Assembly (NCBI RefSeq): GCF_003143855.1
Contig: NZ_QFRK01000011.1
Coordinates: forward strand, 1 to 64,000
From: Streptomyces sp. NWU339
GTDB lineage: Bacteria; Actinomycetota; Actinomycetes; Streptomycetales; Streptomycetaceae
DNA length: 64,000 bases
Reading direction: 5' to 3'
The notes under the pieces were generated by a model. The model had not been told where the DNA came from, did no database searches, and was given only the letters and a program-made list of their open reading frames with translations. Shown here piece by piece: positions 1-8,624 of this stretch (the first letter of the stretch is position 1; the number at the start of each line of letters is the position of its first letter). Position numbers and translations under genes: made by a program.

Positions 1-334
1 GGGTGGTGGGGGTCGGGGGCGTTACGTTGTCGAAGGCCGCTGAGACGAGGTCGTGTTCGTCGGTGCGGGGTTCCGGGACGGAGGCCTCGGCCTTCGGCGT
101 CGGCTCGGGTGTCGGTTCGGGGGAGGGGGACGGAAGCCTCGGGGCCGCTGAGGTGGCCGCGGCAGGCTCGTCGGTCCGATCGGGCGGCGTCGGGGTGGCC
201 GCGGTCGCCTCGTCCGCACGGGCGGACTGTTCCGCACCGTCCGTTTCGGCGACCGGCGTCGCACCCTCCGCCTCTGCGGTGCTCGCCCTGCGTGACCGAC
301 CGAACGCGTTCCGCAGGAGAGTGAGAATGCCCAT
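1..334 (-). CDS. N-terminal part of a Pro/Ala/Glu-rich protein of unknown function, cut by window edge
   Basis: The reading frame opens at an ATG (334, minus strand) with MGILTLLRNAFGRSRR and runs off the window at base 1. What is visible is a short basic N-terminus followed by about 90 residues of low-complexity Ala/Pro/Glu/Thr sequence ending near DLVSAAFDNV. From memory, a similar start is found on Streptomyces proteins that carry a von Willebrand factor A domain after a long acidic linker, but no such domain is visible here, so the function is left open. It is divergent from the phoX-like gene and shares the 335-611 intergenic region with it. Confidence 0.6.
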   Translation of the reverse strand, partial: MGILTLLRNAFGRSRRASTAEAEGATPVAETDGAEQSARADEATAATPTPPDRTDEPAAATSAAPRLPSPSPEPTPEPTPKAEASVPEPRTDEHDLVSAAFDNVTPPTPTT

Positions 335-521
335 GTGCGCAACCCTTCGCATGAGTTGTAGCCCGTCAATCCCTGGCCAGGACGGACACGTAAGGTTAGC
401 GGCCCTTGTGGGTGATCTTGGGTAGGGTCGGGTATCGGGCGTCGCACTTGTCAAGGGCGGCATCCGGCCCCGCACGGGCCCTCGTGCTGCGCTTCCGGCA
501 ACTCCCTTCATGCTGCCGCAG

Positions 522-543
522 GTTCACTCTCCGTTCACTCCGG
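522..543 (+). promoter_or_regulatory. PHO box (PhoP-binding direct repeats)
   Basis: Two adjacent 11-bp direct repeats, GTTCACTCTCC (522-532) and GTTCACTCCGG (533-543), match the Streptomyces PhoP consensus GTTCAYYYRSG. They end 68 bp before the GTG of the PhoX-type phosphatase, where PhoP would sit over the -35 region. The gene function fits control by phosphate starvation. Confidence 0.85.
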
Positions 544-611
544 CGCCCGGCTGTCGCACATATGTGTCCCTATGGTCACGCTGACACCCCGGGTTTCCAA
601 GGAGAGAACAC

Positions 612-2699
612 GTGCGCAAGCTGCTGCCGTTGATCGGAACGCCGTCCGGTTCGCACCCCGGCGGCCGGTCCGCCATGACCTGTCGTTTCCGGTGTGGTGA
701 CGCCTGCTTCCACGAGGTGCCCAACACCAGCTCCAACGAGTACGTCGGTGACGTCATCTCCGACGCCCTCAGCCGCCGTTCGATGATGCGGGCCGCCGCC
801 GCCGTCACGGTCGTCGCGGCCGGTGCCGGCGCCGTCAGCCTCGCCGGCGCCCCCGAGGCCCAGGCGGTGCCCGCGGCCGGAAAGGGCCACGGTCACGGCC
901 ACGGCAACAACAAGGCGAAGGGCGCCCGCGGCCTGCGGTTCACGCCGGTCCCGCCCAACACCGCCGACACCGTCACCGTCCCGGCGGGCTACGACCAGAA
1001 CGTCGTCATCCGCTGGGGCGAGCCCATCCTGCGCGGAGCGCCCGCCTTCGATCCCGAGAACCAGACCGCCGTGGCGCAGGCCGGGCAGTTCGGATACAAC
1101 GTCGACTTCCTCGCGCTGCTCCCCCTCAAGGGTGAGCGCGGCCGGCAGGTGCTCGTGGCCAACCACGAGTACACCGACGAGATCCTCATGTTCCGCGACT
1201 ACGACTCCGAGAACCCCACCCGTGAGCAGGTGGAGATCGCCTGGGCCGCGCACGGGCTCGCGGCGGTCGTCGTCGAGGAGGACAAGAAGAGCGGCAAGCT
1301 GACGCCCGTCACCCGGCACCACCTCAACCGGCGTCTCACGGTCACCTCCGAGTTCCGCCTGACCGGCCCCGTCGCCGGGTCCGACCTGGTGAAGACCTCC
1401 GTCGACCCGAGCGGCACCAAGGTGCTCGGCACCCTCAACAACTGCGCCGGCGGCACGACCCCGTGGGGCACCACGCTGCACGCCGAGGAGAACTTCAACC
1501 AGTACTTCGCCAACGGCAGCAGCGCCACCGACAAGCGGTACGGCATCGGCACCGGCGCCACCGACCGCAAGTGGGAGCGCTTCGACAAGCGCTTCGACCT
1601 CGCGCAGGAGCCCAACGAGGTGCACCGTTTCGGGTACGTCGTGGAACTCGACCCGTACGACCCGGACTCCACCCCGCGCAAGCGCACCGCGCTCGGCCGG
1701 TTCAAGCACGAGGCCGCGACCGTGCGGCTGACGCACGACGGTCGGCCGGTCATCTACTCCGGTGACGACGAGCGGTTCGACTACTTCTACAAGTTCGTCG
1801 GCAGCAAGGCGATGAAGAACGGCAACAGCCGCTCCGCGCGCGAACACAACCTCACGCTGCTCGACGAGGGCACCCTGTACGTCGCCAAGCTCACCGGTAA
1901 CTCCCCCGCCATCGAGATCGACGGCACCGGCAAGCTTCCGAAGGACGGCGAGTTCGACGGCAGCGGTCAGTGGATCCCGCTGGCCACCGCCACCGCCGAC
2001 GGTGCCGTCTCGCACGTCGAGGGCATGACCGCCGAGGAGGTCTTCGTCTTCACGCGCCTCGCCGGCGACAAGGTGGGCGCCACCAAGATGGACCGGCCCG
2101 AGGACATCGAGCCCAACCCGGTCACCGGCAAGGTGTACGTGGCCCTCACCAACAACTCCCGGCGCGGTGTCGACGCCAACCCCAAGGCGGACGAGGCCAA
2201 CCCGCGCAACGCCAACAAGCACGGCCACATCCTGGAGCTGACCGAGCGCTGGAACCGGCCGGAGAGCACGAAGTTCGCCTGGTCGCTGTTCCTGGTGGCG
2301 GGCGACCCGCAGGACCCGGCGACGTACTTCGCCGGTTTCCCCAAGGAATCCGTCAGCCCCATCTCCTGCCCGGACAACGTCGCCTTCGACGCCCACGGCA
2401 ACCTGTGGATCTCCACCGACGGCAACGCCCTCGGCTCGCACGACGGCCTCTTCGGCGTCGCCACGCGCGGTGACCGGCGCGGTGAGCTGAAGCAGTTCCT
2501 GACCGTGCCGAGGGGCGCGGAGACCTGCGGCCCGATCATCCAGGACCGGCGCGTGCTGATCGCCGTGCAGCACCCGGGCGAGGTGGACGGGGCGTCGGTC
2601 GACAACCCGGGCAGCACCTGGCCCGACGGACCCGGCACGTACGTCCGGCCGTCCGTGGTCGCCGTGTGGCGTGCCGACGGGCAGGACATCGGCGTCTGA
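612..2699 (+). CDS. phoX: Secreted PhoX-family (DUF839) phosphatase, Tat substrate
   Basis: A 695-residue PhoX/DUF839 protein. The GTG start at 612 lies 6-8 bases after an AAGGAGAG ribosome site. Residues 53-72 (LSRRSMMRAAAAVTVVAAG) form a twin-arginine signal with R55-R56; the cleavage site is probably after AQA near residue 85, and a His-rich stretch (GHGHGHGNN) follows. The remainder is one beta-propeller-type PhoX domain, which in the family binds Ca and Fe and releases phosphate from phosphomonoesters outside the cell. The Cys-containing leader before the RR motif is unusually long but typical of streptomycete PhoX. Expression is probably induced by phosphate limitation through the PHO box upstream. 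The gene symbol is used by family resemblance. Confidence 0.88.
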   Translation: MRKLLPLIGTPSGSHPGGRSAMTCRFRCGDACFHEVPNTSSNEYVGDVISDALSRRSMMRAAAAVTVVAAGAGAVSLAGAPEAQAVPAAGKGHGHGHGNNKAKGARGLRFTPVPPNTADTVTVPAGYDQNVVIRWGEPILRGAPAFDPENQTAVAQAGQFGYNVDFLALLPLKGERGRQVLVANHEYTDEILMFRDYDSENPTREQVEIAWAAHGLAAVVVEEDKKSGKLTPVTRHHLNRRLTVTSEFRLTGPVAGSDLVKTSVDPSGTKVLGTLNNCAGGTTPWGTTLHAEENFNQYFANGSSATDKRYGIGTGATDRKWERFDKRFDLAQEPNEVHRFGYVVELDPYDPDSTPRKRTALGRFKHEAATVRLTHDGRPVIYSGDDERFDYFYKFVGSKAMKNGNSRSAREHNLTLLDEGTLYVAKLTGNSPAIEIDGTGKLPKDGEFDGSGQWIPLATATADGAVSHVEGMTAEEVFVFTRLAGDKVGATKMDRPEDIEPNPVTGKVYVALTNNSRRGVDANPKADEANPRNANKHGHILELTERWNRPESTKFAWSLFLVAGDPQDPATYFAGFPKESVSPISCPDNVAFDAHGNLWISTDGNALGSHDGLFGVATRGDRRGELKQFLTVPRGAETCGPIIQDRRVLIAVQHPGEVDGASVDNPGSTWPDGPGTYVRPSVVAVWRADGQDIGV

Positions 2700-2743
2700 C
2701 GCCGACGCCGGCGGACATCGCGCCGGCGGACACCGGTACGCAC

Positions 2744-2787
2744 ACGGCCGGGGTGCGGGCTCCCGCGGGAGCCCGCACCCCGGCCGT
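2744..2787. terminator. Bidirectional terminator, 44-bp perfect palindrome
   Basis: The 44 bases are a perfect inverted repeat centred on CCCGCGGG, with arms of the type ACGGCCGGGGTGCGGGCTCC. It lies between the convergent phoX-like gene and the exonuclease/phosphatase gene. It has no U-tract, as is usual in Streptomyces. Confidence 0.8.
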
Positions 2788-2815
2788 CTCCGGGCGCGGT
2801 GGGGCCGGGTCCGGG

Positions 2816-3859
2816 TCAGCCGCCGCGGTGCAGCGTCAGGTCGACGACCAGCGCGCGGTGGTCGGTGTCGGCGAGGTCGAGGAAGCGGGCCCGGTCCGCG
2901 GCGAACCGCTCGGACACCAGCACGTGGTCGATCTGGGCGCCGAACGTCGGAGTGGTCCTGGCCGGCCAGGTCGGAATCCGGTACGAGCCGTCCAGCCGGG
3001 CGGCGTCGCTGAGACCCGTGTCGAGGATGCGCCGGAAGGCGGCGTGGTCCTGGGAGGCGTTGAAGTCCCCGGCGAGCACCGTCGGGGTCGTCCGGTCCGC
3101 GGCGGCCGCGTCGCGCAGCCTGCCGAGCTCGCGCTGCCAGACGTCCACCTGGCCGGGGAGCGGCGGCATGGGGTGGGCGAGCTGGAGCCGTACCGCGTGC
3201 CCGTCGACGTCGGCGACGGCGCCGGGCATGCCCATGGTGCCGGGGACGCCGTCGGTGTCCTTGAGCGGGAAGCGGCTGAGGATGACGGAGCCCTCGGAGC
3301 CGCCGCCCGCCACGGCCCGCCGGTGCGGATAGGCGGCCGCCAGTTCCCGCTTCAGCACCGCGTCGCAGGTGTACTCGCACTCCTGGACGAACACCAGGTC
3401 GGGTTTCTCCCGGAGCACGGCGTCGACCAGCCCTTCGGCGGCCCGGCCGAACTCGACGTTGGAGGTCATGACCCGCAGCTCGGCGACGGGGGGCCCGGCG
3501 GGCGCGCCGGTCTTCCCGTACGGCTCGATGAACCAGGCCAGCAGCCCGAGCAGGGCGACGCCCCACACCGCGCCGGTCCACCACCGGGCGAGCACGGTGC
3601 ACAGCAGCCCGGCGGCGGTGGGGACGAGCAGCCAGGGCAGGAACGCGAGCAGCTGGGGAACCGGGGTGACGCCGTCGGTGCCGACGGTCCGGCAGCCGAC
3701 GACGGCGCTCACCCCGGCGAAGAGCAGCGCCGCGCACCACGCGCCGGACCGCCGCCCGCCGCCGCGGCGTCCGGCGCCGTCCTCGGTGGCCGCCCACTCG
3801 GCAGTCGCAGTGTCCAACGTCCGGCCTTCCGCTCGCGGGTGGGATGCACCGGGATGCAC
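2816..3859 (-). CDS. Membrane-anchored endonuclease/exonuclease/phosphatase family protein
   Basis: A 347-residue protein with two parts. Residues about 40-115 contain three hydrophobic segments (WCAALLFAGVSAVVGC, LLAFLPWLLVPTAAGLL, AVWGVALLGLLAWF). The C-terminal ~220 residues form an EEP-fold hydrolase with the expected metal and catalytic motifs in order: MTSNVEFG, FVQECEYTC (Glu), LAGDFNAS, IDHVLV and TDHRALVVDL (Asp-His). The family cleaves phosphodiesters, and the active domain should face the outside. The GTG start at 3859 is preceded by GGGAGG. The substrate cannot be told from sequence. Its position next to a PhoX phosphatase suggests extracellular phosphate scavenging, but this is inference. 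Confidence 0.82.
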   Translation of the reverse strand: MHPGASHPRAEGRTLDTATAEWAATEDGAGRRGGGRRSGAWCAALLFAGVSAVVGCRTVGTDGVTPVPQLLAFLPWLLVPTAAGLLCTVLARWWTGAVWGVALLGLLAWFIEPYGKTGAPAGPPVAELRVMTSNVEFGRAAEGLVDAVLREKPDLVFVQECEYTCDAVLKRELAAAYPHRRAVAGGGSEGSVILSRFPLKDTDGVPGTMGMPGAVADVDGHAVRLQLAHPMPPLPGQVDVWQRELGRLRDAAAADRTTPTVLAGDFNASQDHAAFRRILDTGLSDAARLDGSYRIPTWPARTTPTFGAQIDHVLVSERFAADRARFLDLADTDHRALVVDLTLHRGG

Positions 3860-3914
3860 GGAGATCCTCCCTCAAGGACGAGGGCGCACGACGGGAGGTT
3901 GCGGCGATCCGCGC

Positions 3915-4874
3915 TCAGACCCGCGCCCGGGGCGGGGCGGCCGTGGGAGGTGCCGTCGTTCCGCGGAGCCGCGGGGCACGGCTGCCGTGCCGGGCGGTGC
4001 GACGACCGCGGAGCCCGGTCAGCCAGGCGGCGAGGGCCATCGCCAGGCCCAGCGCGAGCAACAGCCAGGACGCGGGGCGCAACGTGGCGGTGAGGGCGTC
4101 GTACACCGCGCCCGCCGCGGGGCGGTGGGCCCGCTCGGGCAGGTCGGCCAGGGTGAGGTGACGGCCGATGACGACGGCGACGGCGAGCAGACCACCACCC
4201 AGCGCGATGCCGAGCCCGGTCGCGGTGACCGCGCGGCGGCGGCGGACGGCGACGGCGATCCCGGCGACGGCCAGGACGACGGCCGCGGGCGGCAGCCAAA
4301 AGGCGGCGGCGGCCAGGACGCGGTACCCCTGCCGGAGCCCGGCCACCTCCCCCGCCGGCACCACCGCGACCTCGGTGTGCCGGACCGGGATGCGCTCGGC
4401 CCACGGCATGTGATCGGCGACGAGTCGCTGCTTCACCCGGGCGGTGACGGGCGCGAGGTCGACGGTGACCGGGCCGGGGGCCGCCCGCTCGTCGCGCAGG
4501 GCGTGCAGGACGGCGTCGTGGACGGCCCGGTTCCCCGCCTCCCACGCCGTGGCGAACGCCTCGGTGCGGGTGAACGAGCGGACCGCCTCCCGTACGAACG
4601 GCTCGAACGTGCTGCGCGCCGGCCCCGGGTCCAGCTTCCGCAGGACCTCGTCCCCGACGGCCCCGGCGACCGCGTCGCGTACGCCGGGGTCGGCTGCCAG
4701 CGGCGCCATCGTGTCGACGTACCGTCCGGTGTCGGCCAGCCCGTACACCGCCCAGGCCGCGAGCGCGCCGCAGGGCGCGAGCAGGCACGCCAGGGCGAGG
4801 AGCGCCGCCGACAGGGCGTTGCGCAGGCGTGCGGCGCTCGGTTCGCGGCGGGGCGCTTCGGCGGCGGGAGGCAT
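3915..4874 (-). CDS. Integral membrane protein of unknown function
   Basis: About 319 residues. One membrane segment near the N-terminus (LSAALLALACLLAPCGALAA) is followed by a ~130-residue soluble, probably extracytoplasmic region rich in charged residues, and then three further hydrophobic helices (FWLPPAAVVLAVAGIAVAV, GLGIALGGGLLAVAVVIG, WLLLALGLAMALAAWL) and a basic tail. I do not recognise a named domain. I chose the ATG at 4874; a TTG four codons upstream (4886) is possible because the GGAGAG motif lies very close to the ATG. The gene is co-directional with, and 55 bp upstream of, the EEP gene, so they may be cotranscribed. Confidence 0.72.
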   Translation of the reverse strand: MPPAAEAPRREPSAARLRNALSAALLALACLLAPCGALAAWAVYGLADTGRYVDTMAPLAADPGVRDAVAGAVGDEVLRKLDPGPARSTFEPFVREAVRSFTRTEAFATAWEAGNRAVHDAVLHALRDERAAPGPVTVDLAPVTARVKQRLVADHMPWAERIPVRHTEVAVVPAGEVAGLRQGYRVLAAAAFWLPPAAVVLAVAGIAVAVRRRRAVTATGLGIALGGGLLAVAVVIGRHLTLADLPERAHRPAAGAVYDALTATLRPASWLLLALGLAMALAAWLTGLRGRRTARHGSRAPRLRGTTAPPTAAPPRARV

Positions 4875-5059
4875 CTCTCCAGCCAAGGTGCCGGGGGCCG
4901 GACGCGCGAGCGCGGGGCGGGCATCCGGAGTACCCGGATGCCCGGAGTGCTCGGATCACCCGCCCCGTGCCCGGCGCCCGCGATGCCGGACCGGAGGCAG
5001 CGGCGGAGGGGCCGGCGGCCGCCGAGAAGGAGGCCGCCGGGGCGGACGAGGAGGCCGCG

Positions 5060-5500
5060 TCACTCGATGCGGTGGCCCTTCGCGTCCTCGTGCGTGTAGT
5101 AGCGGTAGAACGCGAACACGAAGACGAACGCCGCGGCCGCCACCCCCAGCGCCGCCGACCGCAGCACGCTCGTGTCGGACTGGTTGACGAGGAAGCCGAC
5201 CGCGATGCCGGAGAAGGCGCCCCACAGCGCCGCGTGCACTTCGCGGGGCAGCTTCGGCGCGACGCTCAGCAGGGCCGCGCACAGGACGGCGAACACCAGC
5301 GCGGTGACGAACCCGAACAGGATGTTCCCACCGGTGACGGGCCCGCCGTGGCGGGCGTTGGCCGCCGCCCAGTAGCCGTAGACGAGCCCGAGGACGACGG
5401 GCACCGCCAGCCTGGCGACGCCGTGGGCACGCTCGCTGAAGAGGCGGATCGTGCCGGGCCGCCCGCTCGCGGTCCTGGGTCCGGGTGCCGCATGAGTCAT
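5060..5500 (-). CDS. Small membrane protein, hypothetical
   Basis: 146 residues starting at ATG 5500, directly after a GAGGAAGAGG ribosome site. Four hydrophobic segments are visible (VPVVLGLVYGYWAAANA, NILFGFVTALVFAVLCAAL, ALWGAFSGIAVGFLV, LGVAAAAFVFVFAFYRYY), with a charged C-terminus ending HEDAKGHRIE. No catalytic motif is seen. It is widespread in Streptomyces to my knowledge, without known function. It is divergent from the SpoIIE-type phosphatase gene. Confidence 0.75.
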   Translation of the reverse strand: MTHAAPGPRTASGRPGTIRLFSERAHGVARLAVPVVLGLVYGYWAAANARHGGPVTGGNILFGFVTALVFAVLCAALLSVAPKLPREVHAALWGAFSGIAVGFLVNQSDTSVLRSAALGVAAAAFVFVFAFYRYYTHEDAKGHRIE

Positions 5501-5695
5501 GAGAGCGCTCCTCTTCCTCAGCTTCCCCTGAATGGGCTTCCCCTCGCTTCCTCCTCCAGAGCACACCGGTACGGGGCCGTCGGCAAGTCGGCGTACCGAC
5601 CGGATGCGTGCTGTGCGGCCGCGTGCTTCGCTGGGGCGGTGCGCCAGGGCAGCAGGGGACACGACCGGTACTCCCGAGCCGGTCGCGGGGATGCC

Positions 5696-6841
5696 GTGCA
5701 CCGGTACGAACTGCTGCGGGTACGGGGACGCGGTGTCGCCTGGGTGCCGCCGCTCCTGCTGCTGGTCGTCATCGCGGTGGCCGACTACCACACCGGCGGA
5801 GAGTTCCGGATCATCTCCTGGATCGTGCTGGTGCCGGGCATCGCCGCCGCGATCTGCGGGGTGTGGGGCACGGCCGTGTTCGCGGCGCTCGCGATCGGCA
5901 CCTTCTCGGCCGTCGACAGCGCCTGGCCGCGCGAGTTCCAGACGGGGCTGCCCGATTTCATCCTCGTCACCGTCGGTGGTGTCCTGGCGACGCTGGCGTG
6001 CGCGGTCCGGGTGCGCGGTGAGCGGCGCGCGCTGTACATGCGGGACGTGGCCGACACGGTCCGCCGCACGGTGCTGCGCCCCCTGCCGCCGCTCTGGGGC
6101 GGCCTGGAGCACGCGGGCGTCTACCTCAGCCCGGAGGTCGGTGCCCGGGTCGGCGGTGACTTCTACGACATCCAGCCGGGTCCGTACGGCACCCGGGTCC
6201 TCGTCGGGGACGTCCAGGGCAAGGGGCTGGGCGCGGTCGAGACGGCGTCGGTGCTGCTCGGCACGTTCCGCGAGGCGGGCTGCCACGAGCCGCGGCTGAC
6301 GACCGTCGCCGAGCGACTGGAGGAGCGGATGCTGTCTCACCGGGACTACACCAGGGCCCTCGGCCGGGCCGAGGTCGACCGCTTCGCCACCGCCGTGCTG
6401 CTGGGCTTCCCCGCGGCCTCCTCCGACACGGTGGAGACCGTCGTCTTCGGCCACGAACCGCCGCTGGTCGTGGGGCCCGGCAGCGTACGGTCGCTGCCCG
6501 TGACCGGTGCTCTTCCGCTGGGTCTGCGCGAGCTGGACCCCGCCCCGGTGCGCGTGCACCGGCTGCCGCTGGCCGCCGACGAGACGCTGCTGGTGGTCAC
6601 CGACGGGGTGACCGAGGCGCGGGATGCCCACGGGGCGTTCTACCGGCTCGCCGAGGAGGTGGCGCGGGCGGTCACGCGGGATCCGGGCCTCGCCGAACCG
6701 GGCCGGCTGGTCGCCTTCGTGAGGGAGGGGACACTCCGGCACAGCGGCGGCCGGCTGACCGACGACACGACCGCCTTCGCCGTCCGTCGAATCCGCGCAC
6801 CCGGGGGTGAACGCCCCGAAGGGGGACGTTCACGGATCTGA
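5696..6841 (+). CDS. Membrane-anchored PP2C/SpoIIE-type serine phosphatase (RsbU-like)
   Basis: 381 residues from a GTG at 5696. The N-terminal ~115 residues hold three or four hydrophobic helices (VPPLLLLVVIAVADY, SWIVLVPGIAAAICGVWG, FAALAIGTF, FILVTVGGVLATLAC). Residues ~135-375 form a SpoIIE/PP2C domain with GGDFYD (metal-binding Asp), VLVGDVQGKGLGAVETA and VVTDGVTEARD plus DDTTAFAV at the end. Such enzymes dephosphorylate anti-anti-sigma factors of the RsbV/SpoIIAA type. There is no PAS or GAF sensor domain, so the membrane part may be the sensor. No anti-sigma partner lies next to it; a RsbW-like ATPase occurs at 40966-41472, but no link between them can be shown. Confidence 0.87.
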   Translation: MHRYELLRVRGRGVAWVPPLLLLVVIAVADYHTGGEFRIISWIVLVPGIAAAICGVWGTAVFAALAIGTFSAVDSAWPREFQTGLPDFILVTVGGVLATLACAVRVRGERRALYMRDVADTVRRTVLRPLPPLWGGLEHAGVYLSPEVGARVGGDFYDIQPGPYGTRVLVGDVQGKGLGAVETASVLLGTFREAGCHEPRLTTVAERLEERMLSHRDYTRALGRAEVDRFATAVLLGFPAASSDTVETVVFGHEPPLVVGPGSVRSLPVTGALPLGLRELDPAPVRVHRLPLAADETLLVVTDGVTEARDAHGAFYRLAEEVARAVTRDPGLAEPGRLVAFVREGTLRHSGGRLTDDTTAFAVRRIRAPGGERPEGGRSRI

Positions 6842-6884
6842 GCCCCCCGGCGGGAGCCATAGCGGTTACGGTGCTGGTCTGGGT

Positions 6885-6925
6885 GATCGACGGGCCGATC
6901 GCAGGCCGATCGACAGGGTGATCGA
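6885..6925 (+). promoter_or_regulatory. Array of four GATCG motifs one helical turn apart
   Basis: GATCG occurs at 6885, 6897, 6908 and 6920, spaced 12, 11 and 12 bp. The outer units are GGTGATCGAC and the inner ones GCCGATCG. The array ends 15 bp before the GTG of the next gene, just upstream of its GGGAGGG ribosome site. The helical phasing suggests cooperative protein binding on one DNA face, but no known regulator is recognised. Confidence 0.45.
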
Positions 6926-6940
6926 CAGAGGGAGGGAATC

Positions 6941-8095
6941 GTGTCAGGGACCACGCCCGGGACCGTGCTGCTGCTGGCGGCCTCGCCGCTGGGACGGGGG
7001 CGGCTGGTGGACGCGGCGTCGGTGCTCCCCGTCCTCGCGGCCGTACCGCCCGCCGTGCTGTCCGGCACGGACACCGCGAACGTCGTCGAACTCGCCGACC
7101 CGCTCGAGCCGCAGGCCGTCCTGACCCGGCTGCGCGCCGCCGCGACCGCTCCCGGACCGCTCACCGTGTACGTCACCGGACAGTTGCTGCTCGACCGCCG
7201 CCAGCGCCTGCCCCATCTGGCACTGGCCCGCACCACCGCGTCGACCGCGCGCTACACGGCGTTCCCGTGGCACTGGTTCCGGGAGGAGTTGCGGCTGCGG
7301 CCCCCGGGCGCCACGACGTTGATCCTCGACCTGTACGCGGACCCGGAGGCCTGGCAGGCACTGTGCTCCCCGCAGGCACCGGGCTCCCCGCAGACACCCC
7401 GGTTGCTGCCCCACCAGCAGTCCGTCCCGCGGGACCCGGTGCCGCCTGTACTCGACTCCGGCCGTGACACCGCCGTGTACGGCCGTGTCGCGCCGCCGCC
7501 CTCCCGTCGTACGGTCGCGGTGCCGGTGTACATGAAGGCGGTCGCGACGCTGCTGCGCAGCGGACGGCGCCCGTCGGACGAGGAACTGCACCAGCAGGCG
7601 CTGACCCGGGTCGCCGCGGAGAGCGCGCACCCCGGTCTGGTACTGGCGCGGCGCGGGTCCGGGCCCGCCCCGGGGGACCCGCACGCGGCCATCACGGCGG
7701 CCGTACGGTCCGGCCGCCACGCGGACGCCGACGCGCTCGCCGCGCGGCACGAGCACAGTGCCGTCCTCGCGTACGGGCCCGCCTCCGAGGAGGCGCTGCA
7801 CTGGGCCGAGGTCCGTGCCGATCTGGCGATGCTGGCCGGGGACGCGGCGCTCAGCTGCCGTACCTGGCTGACGGTGGCCGCCGCACGGCTGAACACCGGC
7901 CAGGCGGTGGACGCCTCCGTTGTCGAAATGGCCGTGGACCGGGCGCACCACCAGTGGGGCCGGATCGAAGACCCGGTACGGGCTCGTGAACTCGGCCTGC
8001 GGCTGGCGGAGTTGCGCGCCCGCGTGCCCGGACGGCAGCAGGGGGCCCTGGACCACGTGCGGCGGCAGCTGAGCCAGCTGCAGACGCAGAACTGA
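6941..8095 (+). CDS. Conserved actinobacterial hypothetical protein
   Basis: 384 residues, GTG start behind GGGAGGG. The N-terminal half reads like an alpha/beta domain (GTVLLLAASPLGRGRLVDAA; later TLILDLYADPEAW). A Pro-rich linker (residues ~140-190) is followed by an Ala-rich helical C-terminal half resembling solenoid repeats (HAAITAAVRSGRHADADALAARHE; EALHWAEVRADLAMLAGD). I do not recognise a catalytic motif. It is free-standing, followed by a strong hairpin terminator. The XRE-TPR regulator close by may belong with it, but this is only proximity. Confidence 0.7.
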   Translation: MSGTTPGTVLLLAASPLGRGRLVDAASVLPVLAAVPPAVLSGTDTANVVELADPLEPQAVLTRLRAAATAPGPLTVYVTGQLLLDRRQRLPHLALARTTASTARYTAFPWHWFREELRLRPPGATTLILDLYADPEAWQALCSPQAPGSPQTPRLLPHQQSVPRDPVPPVLDSGRDTAVYGRVAPPPSRRTVAVPVYMKAVATLLRSGRRPSDEELHQQALTRVAAESAHPGLVLARRGSGPAPGDPHAAITAAVRSGRHADADALAARHEHSAVLAYGPASEEALHWAEVRADLAMLAGDAALSCRTWLTVAAARLNTGQAVDASVVEMAVDRAHHQWGRIEDPVRARELGLRLAELRARVPGRQQGALDHVRRQLSQLQTQN

Positions 8096-8149
8096 AGAGC
8101 CCGCACGGTGGTGAGGCACGGCTGAGACGGCTCCTGCCGGAGGAGCGAG

Positions 8150-8174
8150 CGGCCCCGGGGCGCCCCCGGGGCCG
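8150..8174 (+). terminator. Hairpin terminator
   Basis: An 11-bp GC-only stem (CGGCCCCGGGG / CCCCGGGGCCG) with a CGC loop lies 55 bp after the stop codon of the preceding plus-strand gene. Confidence 0.7.
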
Positions 8175-8236
8175 GTCCGGCGGATCATGCCGCAGACGCG
8201 GGGTCCGGCACGCCCTTCCCCAAGCCCTTCGAGCAG

Positions 8237-8300
8237 GGGGACCCCATGAGCAGGGGACCCCATGAGCGGGGCACCCCCATGAGCGGGGCACCCCATAGCC
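8237..8300. repeat. Four tandem 15-17 bp repeats
   Basis: The units are GGGGACCCCATGAGCA (8237), GGGGACCCCATGAGCG (8253), a 17-bp variant with GGGCACCCCC (8269) and a shortened GGGCACCCCATAGCC (8286). They sit between convergent genes. Each unit carries a short GGGG/CCCC inverted repeat. No role is evident. Confidence 0.8.
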
Positions 8301-8361
8301 CCGCTCACCCGTGCTGATGAGGCGCCGTCGATTTTCTGCGCCCTGCTCCGTCGGCCAGGCC

Positions 8362-8529
8362 CTAGCGGACCGCGGCCTCCACCGGGGCCGTGGTGCGCTG
8401 CTCCGACTCCTCGACGTGGGTGGTCTTGGCCGGGCCCGCGTTGGCTGCCAGGACCAGTGCGGCGACCGCGGCGACGGCCGCGACGAAGCCTCTGGCGTAA
8501 CGCCTGGCGGTGCGAATGCGTTCCAGCAC
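8362..8529 (-). CDS. 55-residue membrane or secreted peptide
   Basis: A small frame from GTG (8529) to TAG (8362), preceded by GCGAGG at a good distance. The product starts MLERIRTARRYARGF, has one hydrophobic helix (VAAVAAVAALVLAANA) and ends in a polar acidic tail (HVEESEQRTTAPVEAAVR). This is the layout of a single-span or secreted peptide. It is divergent from the XRE-TPR regulator, with starts 96 bp apart. In Firmicutes such pairs can be signalling pairs, but that reading is speculative here. Its shortness means only the ribosome site, coding bias and hydrophobic core support it. Confidence 0.55.
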   Translation of the reverse strand: MLERIRTARRYARGFVAAVAAVAALVLAANAGPAKTTHVEESEQRTTAPVEAAVR

Positions 8530-8624
8530 GGCGACCTCGCAACAACGACGGGTTAAGCGGGTTTAATCCGCGGTTTAACCTAGGGGCTGTCGGTCTCGAA
8601 CGGCAAGAGGCACAGGGGGAGTTG

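Noticed and set aside
8237..8300. Possible miniature CRISPR-like array
   Set aside because: Units are contiguous without spacers, only 15-17 bp, and there are no cas genes.
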